NCBI RefSeq assembly: GCF_000299575.1
Contig: NZ_AMGO01000047.1
Location: forward strand, 62,001-126,000
Direction: 5' to 3'
Source of the DNA: Oceaniovalibus guishaninsula JLT2003
Lineage (GTDB): Bacteria; Pseudomonadota; Alphaproteobacteria; Rhodobacterales; Rhodobacteraceae
Length of the DNA: 64,000 bases
Part shown: piece by piece, positions 1 to 9,405 of the stretch
Layout of the letters: each line of letters begins with the position of its first letter
How positions within the stretch are numbered: the stretch's first letter is position 1
Notes under the pieces: model-generated
What the model saw: the letters and a program-made list of their open reading frames with translations, nothing else
The model's database searches: none
Told to the model about the DNA's origin: nothing
Made by a program: the position numbers and the translations under genes

Positions 1-1443
1 CGCCGTCAGGACGGGACGCAGCAGCATGGGCAACCGGACCCGTAGCAGGACAGACCGCGGCCGCGCCCCCAGCGATGCCGCGACGGTTGCGAACCGGTCG
101 TCCCAAGCGCGCCAGGGATCGCCCAGCGACAGCAGGACATAGGGCAGCACAAAGACCAGATGCGCGGCGATGACAGGCACGGCGCCCCTGTCCGCCCCGG
201 CATGCAGCAACAGCACCTGCAACCCCGGCAGAAACGCGATCTGCGGCACCAGAAGCGGCAGATAGAGCAATCGCAGCCCCGCGGCGGTGATGGGACGTCT
301 GCGCCGATGCTCGGCCTCGAGGCAGCCCAAGGTCAGCAGCAGGGCGACACCCGTGGCTGCAAGCGCGATCAGCGCCGTGTTTCCGGCAGCGCCCGCAAGG
401 CCCCCGGCATGGCGCATCCAGCTTGTCGCCGTGAAATCGGCGGGCAGCAGCATCGGAAACGCCCAATAGCCCGCGACCGACCACAGCGCCAGAACCGCCA
501 GCCCGCCGCCGGCGGCCAGCGCGGGCAGCGCCGCGACCCCCAGCGCGAGGAACCGCAGCGCGCCGTCCCTCTGTCCGCGACGCCCGCCGGATGCCCAGCC
601 GCGCCCCCAGGCCGCGACGGCAAGCTCGACCAGACGCCATGCGCCGATGGCCCCCACCACCAGCGCCAGTTGCAGCAGCGATCCGGCCGCCGCCAGATTG
701 CGCTGGCCCAGCGCGGGATCGGCCATCCAGCGGACGATCTGCACGGCCAGCGGCGGCGGCGTGTTCGGGCCCAGGATCATCGCGACATCCACCACCGACA
801 TCGAATAGGCCAGCACCACATAGACGGGCAGCCGGATCTGCGCATAGACCTGCGGCAGAACGGTCTTTATCCAACCGGTCATGCGCCCATAGCCCAGCGT
901 CGCCGACAGGGTGCGCGCCCCCTCGGCATTTGCCTGCGGCAGGGCGGCAAGCGTCATCAGCAGCAGAAAAGGCACCTCTTTCGCGACCAGACCCGCGATC
1001 AGGGCCAGCCCGCCGGCATCGCCCGGAATCGGCAGATCGGGCGGGCGGTCCAGCCCGGCCAGCGGGGCGACGGCGCGGACGACCCACCCCGACGGCGCGA
1101 TCAGGAAGGCTAGCCCGAAGGCCGCCGCCGCATGCGGCATCGACAAAAGCGGCGACAGCACCCGCGACGCCGCGCGAAAGGCCCGCGTCCCCGACCAGCC
1201 CGCGACCAGCCCGATCACGATGGCCAGCGACAGCAGCGTCGCGGCCAGACCCGTGACGACCGAAAGGCGCACCGCCGGTCCCAGCCCCGGCCACTCCAAC
1301 AACCCGTGCAGGGCAGCGAGCGAGGCCGGACCGTCCGTCACGGGAAACAGCGCGGGCCGCAGCACCCCGACCAGACCGGCCACGACCGGACCCAGCAGGG
1401 CGGCGACCGTCAGCACCGGCGCCAGCATCAGCAGACGGTTCAT
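1..1443 (-). CDS. ynjC: ABC transporter permease, YnjC type (3' end outside window)
   Basis: Inner-membrane permease of a binding-protein-dependent ABC importer. The frame opens with an ATG at 1441-1443 and starts MNRLLMLAPVLTVAALLGPV. It is read as open to the left edge, about 481 codons, with a strongly hydrophobic, Leu/Val/Ala-rich, multi-helix composition to the last visible residues (LLRVRLPMLLRPVLTA). E. coli YnjC is a fused double permease of about 510 residues, so only a short C-terminal piece is missing. It lies 25 bp downstream of the binding-protein gene. The ATPase (ynjD) would be expected just outside the window. The substrate is unknown; the family resembles the thiamine/iron permeases. 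The identification rests mainly on the ynjF-ynjB neighbours. Confidence 0.75.
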   Translation of the reverse strand, partial: MNRLLMLAPVLTVAALLGPVVAGLVGVLRPALFPVTDGPASLAALHGLLEWPGLGPAVRLSVVTGLAATLLSLAIVIGLVAGWSGTRAFRAASRVLSPLLSMPHAAAAFGLAFLIAPSGWVVRAVAPLAGLDRPPDLPIPGDAGGLALIAGLVAKEVPFLLLMTLAALPQANAEGARTLSATLGYGRMTGWIKTVLPQVYAQIRLPVYVVLAYSMSVVDVAMILGPNTPPPLAVQIVRWMADPALGQRNLAAAGSLLQLALVVGAIGAWRLVELAVAAWGRGWASGGRRGQRDGALRFLALGVAALPALAAGGGLAVLALWSVAGYWAFPMLLPADFTATSWMRHAGGLAGAAGNTALIALAATGVALLLTLGCLEAEHRRRRPITAAGLRLLYLPLLVPQIAFLPGLQVLLLHAGADRGAVPVIAAHLVFVLPYVLLSLGDPWRAWDDRFATVAASLGARPRSVLLRVRLPMLLRPVLTA

Positions 1444-1468
1444 CCGCGGCGCATCCCGGTCGCGCGCG

Positions 1469-2677
1469 TCAGCGCGTCACGCCATAGCGGCGCGACCATT
1501 CTTCCTCGATGGCCGCGACCCAGCTTGCATGGGGTTCGGGCAGGATCGTGCCCAGTTCGGCGGGCGACAGCGTGGCCGGGCCGCGCGGCTGATCCGCGAA
1601 GGCCGCGGCGACCTCGGGCGGAACCTTGTCCATGTCCAGCACGGTGCCATAGCCCAGCACGTCGGGATCCTGCGCCCGCAGCTGCACGTCGGGCGACAGC
1701 AGCGCGTTGGCAACCACCATCGCGCCCGCCTTGGCGTCCGAATTGTACGGAATCGCCACGAAGCTGGCATTGCCGATGGTGCCTTCGGCAGGAACGAAGG
1801 TGCGGATCGTCGACGGCAGGCGGAAATCGGCGATGGCCGCCGACGCCTCGCCCGGCGAAATGCTGGGGGCCAGGTCGATCTCGTTGTCGGCAAGCAACTG
1901 GAACTGCGCCGGCCCGCTGGCCGGATAGGATCGGCCCTGCCGCCACAGAACCGGTGTCAGCCTGTCCAGATAGTCCCAAAGCGGTGCCGAAACCGCCGCG
2001 AAATCGACCTCGGATACCGGGCGCGCCAGAATCGCAGGGTCATCGACCAGCGCCACCAGCGCCTGTTTGAGGAACGTCACACCGACGAAATCCGGCGGTT
2101 GCGGATAGGTAATCCGGCCCGGATGGGCGACCGCCCAATCGAGGATCGCCTGCATGGACGGCAACGGCCGGGCATCGGCGCTGTCATACATGAACACGAA
2201 CTGCGCCTTCGCCCAGGGGCTTTCCATTCCGTCCACGGGTTCGCCGAAATCCACCGCGATGGCATCGTCACCGGCAACCAGCGCATGGTTCGGCAGATCC
2301 GACGCGAAGGGGCCGAACAGCAGTTCGCGCTGCTTCATGGCGGTGAAATTGGCGCCGTTCAGCCAGATCAGGTCCACCGCGCCGTCCGTATCGACGCCCG
2401 CCTGCTTCTCGGCAAGAACGCGGGTCACGGCATCGGCCGTATCGGTCAGCTTCACATGTTCAAGCGTCACGCCATAGCGTTCGGCCACCAGATCGCCCAG
2501 CCATGCGATGAAGTCGTTCGTCGCGCTCGACCCGCCCCAGGCATGCCAATAGACGGTCTGACCGCGCGCTTCGGCCAGCACGCCCGTCCAGTCCGGCGGG
2601 TCAGGCTGGGCCTGCGCCGAAAGGGCGGCAAGACCGAAGGCCAGGATGGCGGACAGGCGGCGCAGAAGCGGTGTCAT
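1469..2677 (-). CDS. ynjB: ABC transporter substrate-binding protein, YnjB type
   Basis: Periplasmic solute-binding protein, 402 residues. The N-terminus (MTPLLRRLSAILAFGLAALS, then AQAQ) is a clear Sec signal peptide. The mature part begins with the YnjB-like stretch GQTVYWHAWGGS, followed by NDFIAWLGDLVAERYGV, the usual start of this large YnjB family. The ATG at 2675-2677 was chosen because it precedes the signal peptide and overlaps the stop of the upstream phosphatidyltransferase as ATGA. It should deliver an unidentified ligand to the YnjC permease downstream. No regulatory site was seen inside the operon. Confidence 0.85.
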   Translation of the reverse strand: MTPLLRRLSAILAFGLAALSAQAQPDPPDWTGVLAEARGQTVYWHAWGGSSATNDFIAWLGDLVAERYGVTLEHVKLTDTADAVTRVLAEKQAGVDTDGAVDLIWLNGANFTAMKQRELLFGPFASDLPNHALVAGDDAIAVDFGEPVDGMESPWAKAQFVFMYDSADARPLPSMQAILDWAVAHPGRITYPQPPDFVGVTFLKQALVALVDDPAILARPVSEVDFAAVSAPLWDYLDRLTPVLWRQGRSYPASGPAQFQLLADNEIDLAPSISPGEASAAIADFRLPSTIRTFVPAEGTIGNASFVAIPYNSDAKAGAMVVANALLSPDVQLRAQDPDVLGYGTVLDMDKVPPEVAAAFADQPRGPATLSPAELGTILPEPHASWVAAIEEEWSRRYGVTR

Positions 2678-3309
2678 CGGTCTTCCTTCGGGGGGGTGAA
2701 CAAACGGCGGGCGGAGACGATTCTCAGCGCGCCGGTCGCAAAACACAACCCGCCGAAGGTCCAGGCGAGCGGCGCGAACCAGCCCGGCACAAGGCAGAGC
2801 ACGACGAAGAAGGCAATCGTTTCGGTCCCTTCCAGCAGACCGTTCGAAAAATAGAGCGATTTTTGGCCCTGCGCGGTCGTCTTCATCCCGTGCCGATCGG
2901 CCAGTAATGCGAAGCCCAGAAAACTGGAACCGTTGAAATAGAAGCTGGCCAGAAGAAACGCGCCCGCAATGCCGTTCGACGCCGGATCGTAGACGACGAA
3001 GGCCAAAGGGATCAGTCCGTAGAACAGAAAGTCGCAGGTGATATCGAGGTAGCCGCCGAAATCGGTGCGCCGGCTTGCCCGCGCGATCGCACCGTCCAAC
3101 CCGTCGCATAGCCGCGAAGCCAGGATCAGCACCAGCGCCGGGCCCATTGCGCCGAACCCGATGGCCGCGGCGGCCGCGACACCGCAGACCAGCCCTGCAA
3201 GCGTCACGGCATCGGCCCCGACGCCCCGCGCGGCAAGCCAGCGGCCCGCGCGGTCCAGCGGCGGGTCGATCAGACTGCGCATCGCCCGGTCCAGCATCCG
3301 CCCGCTCAC
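2674..3309 (-). CDS. ynjF: CDP-alcohol phosphatidyltransferase family protein, YnjF type
   Basis: Integral membrane enzyme of 211 residues that would transfer a phosphoalcohol from a CDP-alcohol. The family motif is visible as CDGLDGAIARASRRTDFGG and then YLDITCD, i.e. DG-x2-AR-x7-G-x3-D-x3-D, one residue shorter in the middle than the common x8 spacing. Hydrophobic segments flank it. The start is a GTG at 3307-3309; an ATG four codons later is possible. E. coli ynjF also lies with ynjBCD, so the linkage is conserved over a large distance although its meaning is unknown. It is translationally coupled to ynjB by a 4-bp overlap. Confidence 0.82.
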   Translation of the reverse strand: MSGRMLDRAMRSLIDPPLDRAGRWLAARGVGADAVTLAGLVCGVAAAAAIGFGAMGPALVLILASRLCDGLDGAIARASRRTDFGGYLDITCDFLFYGLIPLAFVVYDPASNGIAGAFLLASFYFNGSSFLGFALLADRHGMKTTAQGQKSLYFSNGLLEGTETIAFFVVLCLVPGWFAPLAWTFGGLCFATGALRIVSARRLFTPPKEDR

Positions 3310-3391
3310 CCCGCTGCAAATCCGCTGTCAGCAGTGGCGCATCGGCCCGTCCGTCACAATCGGTCTGCCGCGAAAGTGAAGCGTTGTCGCG

Positions 3392-3721
3392 TCAGTACCG
3401 CCGTTGCAGCGTAGGCGGCACGCGCATCATCTTCGTGACCGTGCCATCCGTGTCATAGGTGGCCACCTGCGCCCCGTCGCGGATTGCCGCCAGCCTGTCC
3501 CTGGCAGCGGCGATCCCGCGCATCGCCGCCTGCAACAATTGCTGGTTCAGGGCCGCCTTGGCGCCGATGGCCTCGATCTCGGCCGCGCTCAGGTCGGCCA
3601 GCGCGTCGATGGCGCGTTCCTTCGGCCCCTCCAGCCGCGATAGGGCGGCGAAATCGCCCTTCAGAAGCGCCGCGCGCTCGTCCTCCAGCAGACGGGCAAG
3701 GTCGGTCCGGTTACGCCGCAT
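3392..3721 (-). CDS. flgN: FlgN-like flagellar chaperone
   Basis: A 109-residue, almost wholly helical and charged protein (RTDLARLLEDERAALLKGDF, LSRLEGPKERAIDALA, LNQQLLQAAMRGIAAARDRL). This is the pattern of short FlgN proteins, cytoplasmic export chaperones for the hook-associated proteins FlgK and FlgL. Its start overlaps the end of the rod-binding gene by 11 bp, so the two form one transcript. The assignment rests on helix pattern, size and flagellar neighbours; sequence conservation in FlgN is low. Confidence 0.65.
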   Translation of the reverse strand: MRRNRTDLARLLEDERAALLKGDFAALSRLEGPKERAIDALADLSAAEIEAIGAKAALNQQLLQAAMRGIAAARDRLAAIRDGAQVATYDTDGTVTKMMRVPPTLQRRY

Positions 3722-3989
3722 CGTCTTGTCCGCCCATTGCCTGAAAAATCCGTTCGGCCAATCCGATGCCGCCTCCCCGCGTCATCGCCCCTGCCTGTTC
3801 CTGCCGCAGGAACGAGGCGAACTGATCCTCGCCGATACCGCCGCCGAACGACCCGCCCGCGGTGTCGAGGCCCGCGCCTTTCAACATCTCGGCGAGAAAC
3901 GTCGCCTCCAACGCCTCCGCGGCCGCCCGCAGCGGGGACTGGCCGGCCGGTTGCCGGATGGATCCGTCGGGGATGGTCGGCAGGTTCAT
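3711..3989 (-). CDS. flgJ: FlgJ-type rod-binding protein (CheL-like, muramidase domain absent)
   Basis: A 92-residue protein consisting only of the rod-binding domain: LRAAAEALEATFLAEMLKGA at residues 20-39, then EDQFASFLRQEQAGAMTRGG and GIGLAERIF. In gammaproteobacteria FlgJ has a fused peptidoglycan hydrolase. Alphaproteobacteria usually have this short form, often called CheL, with the hydrolase encoded elsewhere. It works in the periplasm on rod assembly. The ATG at 3987-3989 faces fliK, leaving a 99-bp divergent intergenic region. No sigma54 (GG/GC) or sigma28 promoter could be recognised there. Confidence 0.78.
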   Translation of the reverse strand: MNLPTIPDGSIRQPAGQSPLRAAAEALEATFLAEMLKGAGLDTAGGSFGGGIGEDQFASFLRQEQAGAMTRGGGIGLAERIFQAMGGQDDAA

Positions 3990-4088
3990 CTTGGTCTCCG
4001 TTGGTGGAACGGCGTCAGAAAACCATCGCCGGGTAAAGATTCGGTAAGTTTCGTCTGCAAGAAAGACCGAAGCGCAAGGAAGGCCGAT

Positions 4089-5471
4089 ATGCAGATAGCC
4101 GACATTCCGACCATGCCCCAATCCACCGCAAGGGACGCGGCAGGGTCGGTTGCCGCCGCGCGGATCGTCCTGCCGGAAACCCCCGGCGCGGCCTTCCTGC
4201 GCCATATCGACGCGATGGGCGCGAAAGTGGCGGTCAAGGCGGCGTCGGTCGAAACGGTGATGGACGCCGCGCCGACACAGGCGGAATCGGACGACAACGC
4301 GCCCGACGATTCGCAACTTCCGACGCTGCCGGCAGAGCCGCGCATCGTGCTGCGTCCCAGCGACCGGATCGAGACCGTCGAGGCCGCGACACCGGACGAA
4401 CCGGAAAGGACGCCGCCTGCGCCCGCAGCCGACCCATCCGCAAACCCGCCCCCGGACGGGATCGCCGCCGTGACGGTGATCAAAGCCCCGGTGCGGCCAA
4501 AGGAGGGAGGCGCCCCTGCCCAACCCGACGAACGGCCTGACCAAAGCAAGGCGCCCGCACCGCCCACGACCGTTGCCGAACGCCAAGATCCGAAGCCTGA
4601 CGCGTCCGTCCTGCCCGGACCCGTCGATGGCGGCGCGGAGCGGATGGGCGGAGCCGCACCCGAACGGACGGCGCAGGTGACTGCGACGACCGACAGAACC
4701 CCGGCACCGCCCGATGCAGCGCCGTCGCCTGCCGACCGTCCGACGACGCCTTTGCCGCTTGCGGCAGGGCCGGTGCCGCCTGCCGTTCCTTCAAAAACCG
4801 CGTCACCCGAACAGGATGCTGTTCCATTGCCCGAGCGGGTCGGCGTTGAAGGCCAGAACGGCGTCAGCCGCATGACGACCCCGCCGCAGGGGCCGCAGAT
4901 CGTCTGGTCGTCCAGCCAGAACCAACCGTCGACGCCGCCCGCGATCGAGAATACCGACAGGCTGCCCACCGAACCTTCGGCATCGGCCCCGCCACTGCCA
5001 ACCGGCGCGACGGCCACGCACGGCGCCGGTCCGTCCGCGCCCGCCATGCCGACCGCTTCCCCCGTTCCGGCGCAGATCGTCGTTCCCCAGATCGCCGAGG
5101 CCGCGCGCGCCCTGGGGCAGGGGCCGGTGGATATCGCGCTTTCGCCCGAAGAACTCGGCCGCGTCCGGCTGACGCTGAACGTGACCGAACAGGGGATGAG
5201 CGTCGTTATCCAGGCCGACCGCGACGAAACGCTGGCCCTGCTGCGGCGCAACATCGACATGCTTGGAACGGCGCTGGGCGAACTGGGATTCGCCAAGCTG
5301 GATTTCGCCTTTTCGGGCGGCAGGGACGGCGGCGGCAAGGGCCAGCCCGGCGCCGACGGCCGTCCGGGCCAGCCGGCGTTCCGGGGCGGAAATTTCGACG
5401 GCGCAGGGGGCGCCGTGGCGCCTGTCGGGATGCGTGCCGCCTTGCTCGACCGGCTCGACATCAGGATGTGA
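4089..5471 (+). CDS. fliK: Flagellar hook-length control protein FliK
   Basis: 460-residue FliK. Residues 1 to about 330 are low-complexity, rich in Pro, Ala and Thr, as expected of the ruler part. The C-terminal Flg_hook domain is clear: PVDIALSPEELGRVRLTLNV, then MSVVIQADRDETLALLRRNI, followed by LGTALGELGFAKLDFAF. FliK is secreted during hook growth and switches export specificity through FlhB. The ATG at 4089 follows a good ribosome site (AAGGAAGG at 4077-4084). A longer open frame upstream is rejected because it runs back across flgJ. flgD follows directly. Confidence 0.88.
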   Translation: MQIADIPTMPQSTARDAAGSVAAARIVLPETPGAAFLRHIDAMGAKVAVKAASVETVMDAAPTQAESDDNAPDDSQLPTLPAEPRIVLRPSDRIETVEAATPDEPERTPPAPAADPSANPPPDGIAAVTVIKAPVRPKEGGAPAQPDERPDQSKAPAPPTTVAERQDPKPDASVLPGPVDGGAERMGGAAPERTAQVTATTDRTPAPPDAAPSPADRPTTPLPLAAGPVPPAVPSKTASPEQDAVPLPERVGVEGQNGVSRMTTPPQGPQIVWSSSQNQPSTPPAIENTDRLPTEPSASAPPLPTGATATHGAGPSAPAMPTASPVPAQIVVPQIAEAARALGQGPVDIALSPEELGRVRLTLNVTEQGMSVVIQADRDETLALLRRNIDMLGTALGELGFAKLDFAFSGGRDGGGKGQPGADGRPGQPAFRGGNFDGAGGAVAPVGMRAALLDRLDIRM

Positions 5472-5479
5472 GGAAGACC

Positions 5480-6133
5480 ATGGAAGTCACGACACAGGCC
5501 GCGCCGAATCCGCCCGGCGCCCGGACCCCCGCCGCCAAGTCGATCAGCTCGGACTTCGACACGTTCCTGACGTTGCTGACGGCGCAGATATCCAACCAGG
5601 ATCCGCTCAGCCCGATGAAATCCGAAGAATTTGCGGCGCAGCTTGCCACTTTTTCCGGCGTCGAACAGCAGGTCAACACCAACAAGCTCCTGGAACAGAT
5701 GCTGGCGCAGGGCAATGGCGGCAACTTCACCCAGATGGCTTCGTGGATCGGGCGCGAGGTCAAGGCGCAGATGCCCGTCATGGTGGATGGCAACGCCGTG
5801 ACCATCGCGCCCGAGATTCCCGTTGCCGGCAGCCGTCACGAACTGGTCGTCAAGGACGCGACCGGGGGCGTCGTCCACCGCATTCCCATCGCGGGCGACG
5901 GCGCGCCGATCCGTTGGGCCGGAGAGATCGGCGGCGGCCGCGTGCCGCCCGGCGCCTATTCGTTCAGCGTGGAAAGCCGCGATGGCGATGTCGTCGTCGC
6001 GACAGAACCCGCGCCGGTCTATGCCCAGGTGACAGAAGTGCGCTTTTCACCGCAAGGCCCGTTCCTGCGCTTCGCGGGCGGCGTCGAGCTGTCGTCCGAC
6101 GCGGTGTCGGCCATCCGCACGGCGCCGTCCTGA
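5480..6133 (+). CDS. flgD: Flagellar hook capping protein FlgD
   Basis: 217-residue hook assembly scaffold. The N-terminal FlgD signature is present (FDTFLTLLTAQISNQDPLSP followed by MKSEEFAAQLATFSGVEQQV), then a beta-rich FlgD Ig/tudor-like region with IPIAGDGAPIRWAGEIGGG. The ATG at 5480 was chosen because AGGAAG (5471-5476) sits at the right distance; a GTG at 5468 overlapping the fliK stop is the alternative. It is co-transcribed with fliK and ends 7 bp from the convergent ubiB gene, leaving no room for a separate terminator. Confidence 0.9.
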   Translation: MEVTTQAAPNPPGARTPAAKSISSDFDTFLTLLTAQISNQDPLSPMKSEEFAAQLATFSGVEQQVNTNKLLEQMLAQGNGGNFTQMASWIGREVKAQMPVMVDGNAVTIAPEIPVAGSRHELVVKDATGGVVHRIPIAGDGAPIRWAGEIGGGRVPPGAYSFSVESRDGDVVVATEPAPVYAQVTEVRFSPQGPFLRFAGGVELSSDAVSAIRTAPS

Positions 6134-6140
6134 CGCCCGT

Positions 6141-7673
6141 TCAGAACAGGGCCGCGATCCAGACGATCGTGGCCATGCCGCCCGCGCCCAGCAGGACCAG
6201 ACCGACGGCATCGCCCCGCCGGATGCGGGGGTCTGGCGGCGGCGGGGGGGCGGAATGGCGCAAAAGCGCGGCTTCGGCCAGCTTGGGCAATTGCGGGCCG
6301 AACCGCGACAGGACGCGCACGGTCCGGCTGAGATCGCGGATCAGCGCCTTGGGGCCGATATTCTTGCGAATGTAATCCTCGACGATGGGGCGGGCGACTT
6401 CCCAGATGTTGATCTGCGGATAAAGCGACCGCGACACGCCTTCGACAACGACCATCGTGCGTTGCAGCAGGATCAGCTCGGTCCGCGTTTCCATCCCGAA
6501 CCGTTCCGTCACCTCGAACAGGAAATTCAGTAGCCGCCCCATCGAAATGCGCGACGCGTCCATCCCGAAGATCGGCTCGCCCACCGACCGAAGCGCGCGG
6601 GCGAATTCGTCGATGTCGCGGTCGGCGGGAACATAGCCCGCCTCGAAATGCACCTCGGCGACGCGTCGGTAATCCTTGCGGATGAAGCCGAAGATGATCT
6701 CGGCATAGACCCGGCGGGTATATTCGTCGAGCCGCCCCATGATGCCGAAATCCAGCGCGATGATGTCGCCGTTTGGCGCGATCTTGAGGTTGCCCTGGTG
6801 CATGTCGGCATGGAAATAACCGTCGCGCAGCGCGTGTTGCAGGAACAGCGTCAGCACCCGTTCGCCCAGCGCTTTGCGGTCGTGCCCGGCGGCGTCGATG
6901 GCGGCGATGTCGCTGGCGGTGATGCCCTCGGCCCAGTCCAGCGTCATCACCCGGCGCGACGACAGGAACCATTCCACATGCGGCACCCGGAACCCTGCAT
7001 CCTTCGCGGTGTTCGCGGCGAATTCGGCGTTGGCGGCGGTTTCCATCCGCAAATCCAGTTCGCCCTGAACGACGCCCTCGAAATGGGCGATCACCTCCAT
7101 CGGGCGCAGGCGGCGGGCCGACGGGGCCAGCAGATCGACCATCCGCGCGGCCAGATAGAAGGCGTCCACATCCTTGCGGAACGCCTTTTCGATGCCGGGC
7201 CGCAACACCTTGACCGCCACGGGACGCCCGGTTTCGCGCAGCACGGCCTTGTGCACCTGCGCGATGGACGCGGCTGCCACGGGTTCGGAAAAGGACGAAA
7301 AGAGGGTATCGACCGGCATCTCAAGCTCGCGCTCGACCTCGGCGCGGGCTTCGGACAGGGGAAAGGGCGGCAGCTTGTCCTGAAGGACGCGCAACTGAAG
7401 CGCCAGCTCGTCGCCCACCACATCGGGCCGCGTGGACAGGACCTGGCCGAACTTGATATAGGCCGGGCCCAGTGCCGTCAGCGCCCGTGTGGCCGGCGGC
7501 AGATTCGGATCGCCCTTGTAGCCCAACCACTTGAACGGAACGCCCAGCGCCTTGGACGCAAAGCGCAGCGACGGCGGCGCGCGGAAGGCGTCCAGCACCA
7601 GGTTCATCGCGCCGGTGCGTTCCAGCGTCGCGCCGGTGCGGATCAACCGCCAGATGTTGTGCGGACCGCGCAT
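6141..7673 (-). CDS. ubiB: UbiB, ubiquinone biosynthesis atypical kinase-like protein
   Basis: 510 residues, the usual UbiB length. Diagnostic motifs of the ADCK/UbiB atypical kinase-like fold are visible: LGPAYIKFGQVLSTRPDVV (the KxGQ motif that replaces the kinase glycine loop), VAVKVLRPG (ATP-binding Lys), GYFHADMHQGNL and IALDFGIMGRL (metal-binding DFG). A hydrophobic stretch near the C-terminus (VGLVLLGAGGMATIVWIAAL) fits the membrane anchor. It supports the aerobic ubiquinone hydroxylation and prenylation complex. It lies 6 bp downstream of ubiE, so the two form one operon. Confidence 0.95.
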   Translation of the reverse strand: MRGPHNIWRLIRTGATLERTGAMNLVLDAFRAPPSLRFASKALGVPFKWLGYKGDPNLPPATRALTALGPAYIKFGQVLSTRPDVVGDELALQLRVLQDKLPPFPLSEARAEVERELEMPVDTLFSSFSEPVAAASIAQVHKAVLRETGRPVAVKVLRPGIEKAFRKDVDAFYLAARMVDLLAPSARRLRPMEVIAHFEGVVQGELDLRMETAANAEFAANTAKDAGFRVPHVEWFLSSRRVMTLDWAEGITASDIAAIDAAGHDRKALGERVLTLFLQHALRDGYFHADMHQGNLKIAPNGDIIALDFGIMGRLDEYTRRVYAEIIFGFIRKDYRRVAEVHFEAGYVPADRDIDEFARALRSVGEPIFGMDASRISMGRLLNFLFEVTERFGMETRTELILLQRTMVVVEGVSRSLYPQINIWEVARPIVEDYIRKNIGPKALIRDLSRTVRVLSRFGPQLPKLAEAALLRHSAPPPPPDPRIRRGDAVGLVLLGAGGMATIVWIAALF

Positions 7674-7679
7674 TTCCGG

Positions 7680-8456
7680 TCAGATCTTCCAGCCGGAATG
7701 AAGCGCCGCGATGCCCAGCGACAGGTTGCGGTATTTCACCTGCCCGAAGCCGGCCGCGCGGATCATGTCGGCGAACTGGTCCTGCGTCGGGAAGCGGCGG
7801 ATCGATTCGACCAGATACTGATAGCTGTCGCGGTCCCTGGCGATGATCTGGCCCATGCGCGGGATGACGTTGAAGGAATAAAGGTCATAAAGCCGCTGCG
7901 GCAGATCCTGCGGGATGCGCGAGAATTCCAGCACCATCAGCCGCCCGCCGGGCTTGAGAACGCGGTATGCTTCGGACAGGGCCGTCTCGATCCGGGTGAC
8001 GTTCCTGATGCCGAAGCTGATCGTATAGACATCGAAACTGGCATCATCGAAGGGCAGCGCCATCGCGTCGCCGACGATCCAGTCCAGCCGGTCGGCCAGT
8101 TTCGCGGCCTCGGCCCGGCGGCGTCCTTCGGTCAGCATCGGTTCGGTCAGGTCCAGCACCACCGCCGATGCGGTGGGGGCGCGGCGCAGGAACCGGAAGG
8201 CGATGTCCCCGGTGCCGCCCGCGACATCCACCAAGCGCTGGCCGGGCCGGGGCGTCAGCCAGTCCATCATCGCATCCTTCCACAGCCGATGGATGCCGCC
8301 CGACATGACGTCGTTCATCAGGTCGTAGCGGGACGCGACCGACGTGAAAACGCCATGCACGCGGCCCGCCTTTTCGTCCTCGTGCACTTCGGCATAGCCG
8401 AAATGCGTGGTGGCGCGCGGTCGGTCGGGGGCGGGATCTTGCGGATCGTCTGTCAT
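7680..8456 (-). CDS. ubiE: UbiE, bifunctional demethylmenaquinone / 2-polyprenyl-6-methoxybenzoquinol C-methyltransferase
   Basis: SAM-dependent C-methyltransferase of 258 residues in ubiquinone (and menaquinone, if made) synthesis. UbiE signatures: [20 protein letters not shown] near the N-terminus, [21 protein letters not shown] motif [16 protein letters not shown], and [20 protein letters not shown] followed by [12 protein letters not shown]. The ATG at 8454-8456 matches the family start; the open frame continues upstream without similarity. A 56-bp divergent region separates it from mutM, the usual Rhodobacterales arrangement. Confidence 0.96.
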   Translation of the reverse strand: MTDDPQDPAPDRPRATTHFGYAEVHEDEKAGRVHGVFTSVASRYDLMNDVMSGGIHRLWKDAMMDWLTPRPGQRLVDVAGGTGDIAFRFLRRAPTASAVVLDLTEPMLTEGRRRAEAAKLADRLDWIVGDAMALPFDDASFDVYTISFGIRNVTRIETALSEAYRVLKPGGRLMVLEFSRIPQDLPQRLYDLYSFNVIPRMGQIIARDRDSYQYLVESIRRFPTQDQFADMIRAAGFGQVKYRNLSLGIAALHSGWKI

Positions 8457-8512
8457 GCGCCTTCTTATAGGCCGCAGGGCACGCGTTACAATGCGAAGCC
8501 CCCGGAGGATCC

Positions 8513-9376
8513 ATGCCAGAATTGCCGGAAGTCGAGACGGTCCGCCGGGGCCTTGCCCCCGTGATGGAAGGGCGGCGCATCCTGCATGCGGATCTGCGGC
8601 GTCCCGATCTGCGCTGGCCACTGCCCGACCGCATGGCCGACCGCCTGACCGGCGCGCGGGTCGGGCTGCTTGGCCGGCGGTCCAAGTATCTGCTGGCGGG
8701 CCTCGACACGGGCGAGACGCTGATCGTCCATCTGGGCATGTCGGGCCGCATGCAGATCGAGCGGGACGGCGGCTCGGGCCTGCCCGATTGCTTCCACCAT
8801 GCGGGCAGCAGGCTGGTCCGGCACGATCATGTCCTGCTGGGGATGGAAGGCGGCGCGCGTGTCGTCTTCAACGATCCGCGGCGCTTCGGCGCGATGGATT
8901 TGCATCCGACCGACCGGCTGGACGATCACTGGCTTCTGGCGCGGCTGGGGCCCGAGCCGCTGGGAAACGCGTTTCACGTGGAACACCTTAAGGCCGCGTT
9001 CACCAATCGGCGGATGCCGGTGAAGGCCGCGCTTCTGGATCAGCGGATCGTCGCCGGCCTGGGCAACATCTATGTCTGCGAGGCGCTGCACCGGGCAGGA
9101 ATCGATCCGCGTCGGCAGGCGGGGCGGATCGCCGTCGCCCGGCTGGACCGGCTGGTCGCCGCGATCCGCGACGTTTTGTCCGACGCCATCGCCGCGGGCG
9201 GATCGTCGCTGCGCGATCACCGGCAGGCAGACGGCGCGCTGGGATATTTTCAGCACACCTTCCGCGTCTACGACCGCGAAGGCGCGCTTTGCGTTACGCC
9301 GGGCTGCGCGGGAACGGTGCGGCGGATCGTGCAATCGGGGCGGTCCACCTTCTTCTGTCCGGCCTGCCAAAGATAG
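8513..9376 (+). CDS. mutM: Formamidopyrimidine-DNA glycosylase MutM (Fpg)
   Basis: 287-residue base-excision repair glycosylase/AP lyase for 8-oxoguanine and FaPy lesions. It starts [14 protein letters not shown], with the catalytic Pro2 and Glu3. The lysine of the beta-hairpin (RRSKYLL), the helix-two-turn-helix segment ([20 protein letters not shown]) and the C-terminal zinc finger ([20 protein letters not shown], ending FCPACQR) are intact. The ribosome site GGAGGA directly precedes the ATG. A TTACAAT box at 8487-8493 is a possible -10 element. Confidence 0.97.
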   Translation: MPELPEVETVRRGLAPVMEGRRILHADLRRPDLRWPLPDRMADRLTGARVGLLGRRSKYLLAGLDTGETLIVHLGMSGRMQIERDGGSGLPDCFHHAGSRLVRHDHVLLGMEGGARVVFNDPRRFGAMDLHPTDRLDDHWLLARLGPEPLGNAFHVEHLKAAFTNRRMPVKAALLDQRIVAGLGNIYVCEALHRAGIDPRRQAGRIAVARLDRLVAAIRDVLSDAIAAGGSSLRDHRQADGALGYFQHTFRVYDREGALCVTPGCAGTVRRIVQSGRSTFFCPACQR

Positions 9377-9405
9377 CTTGATCGCCGGGTCGCGGATGAT
9401 AAGGC

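Noticed and set aside
911-2854. Long plus-strand open frame antisense to ynjB and ynjF
   Set aside because: Arg/Gly/Pro-rich shadow translation typical of high-G+C DNA; the minus strand encodes recognisable families with signal peptide and motifs.
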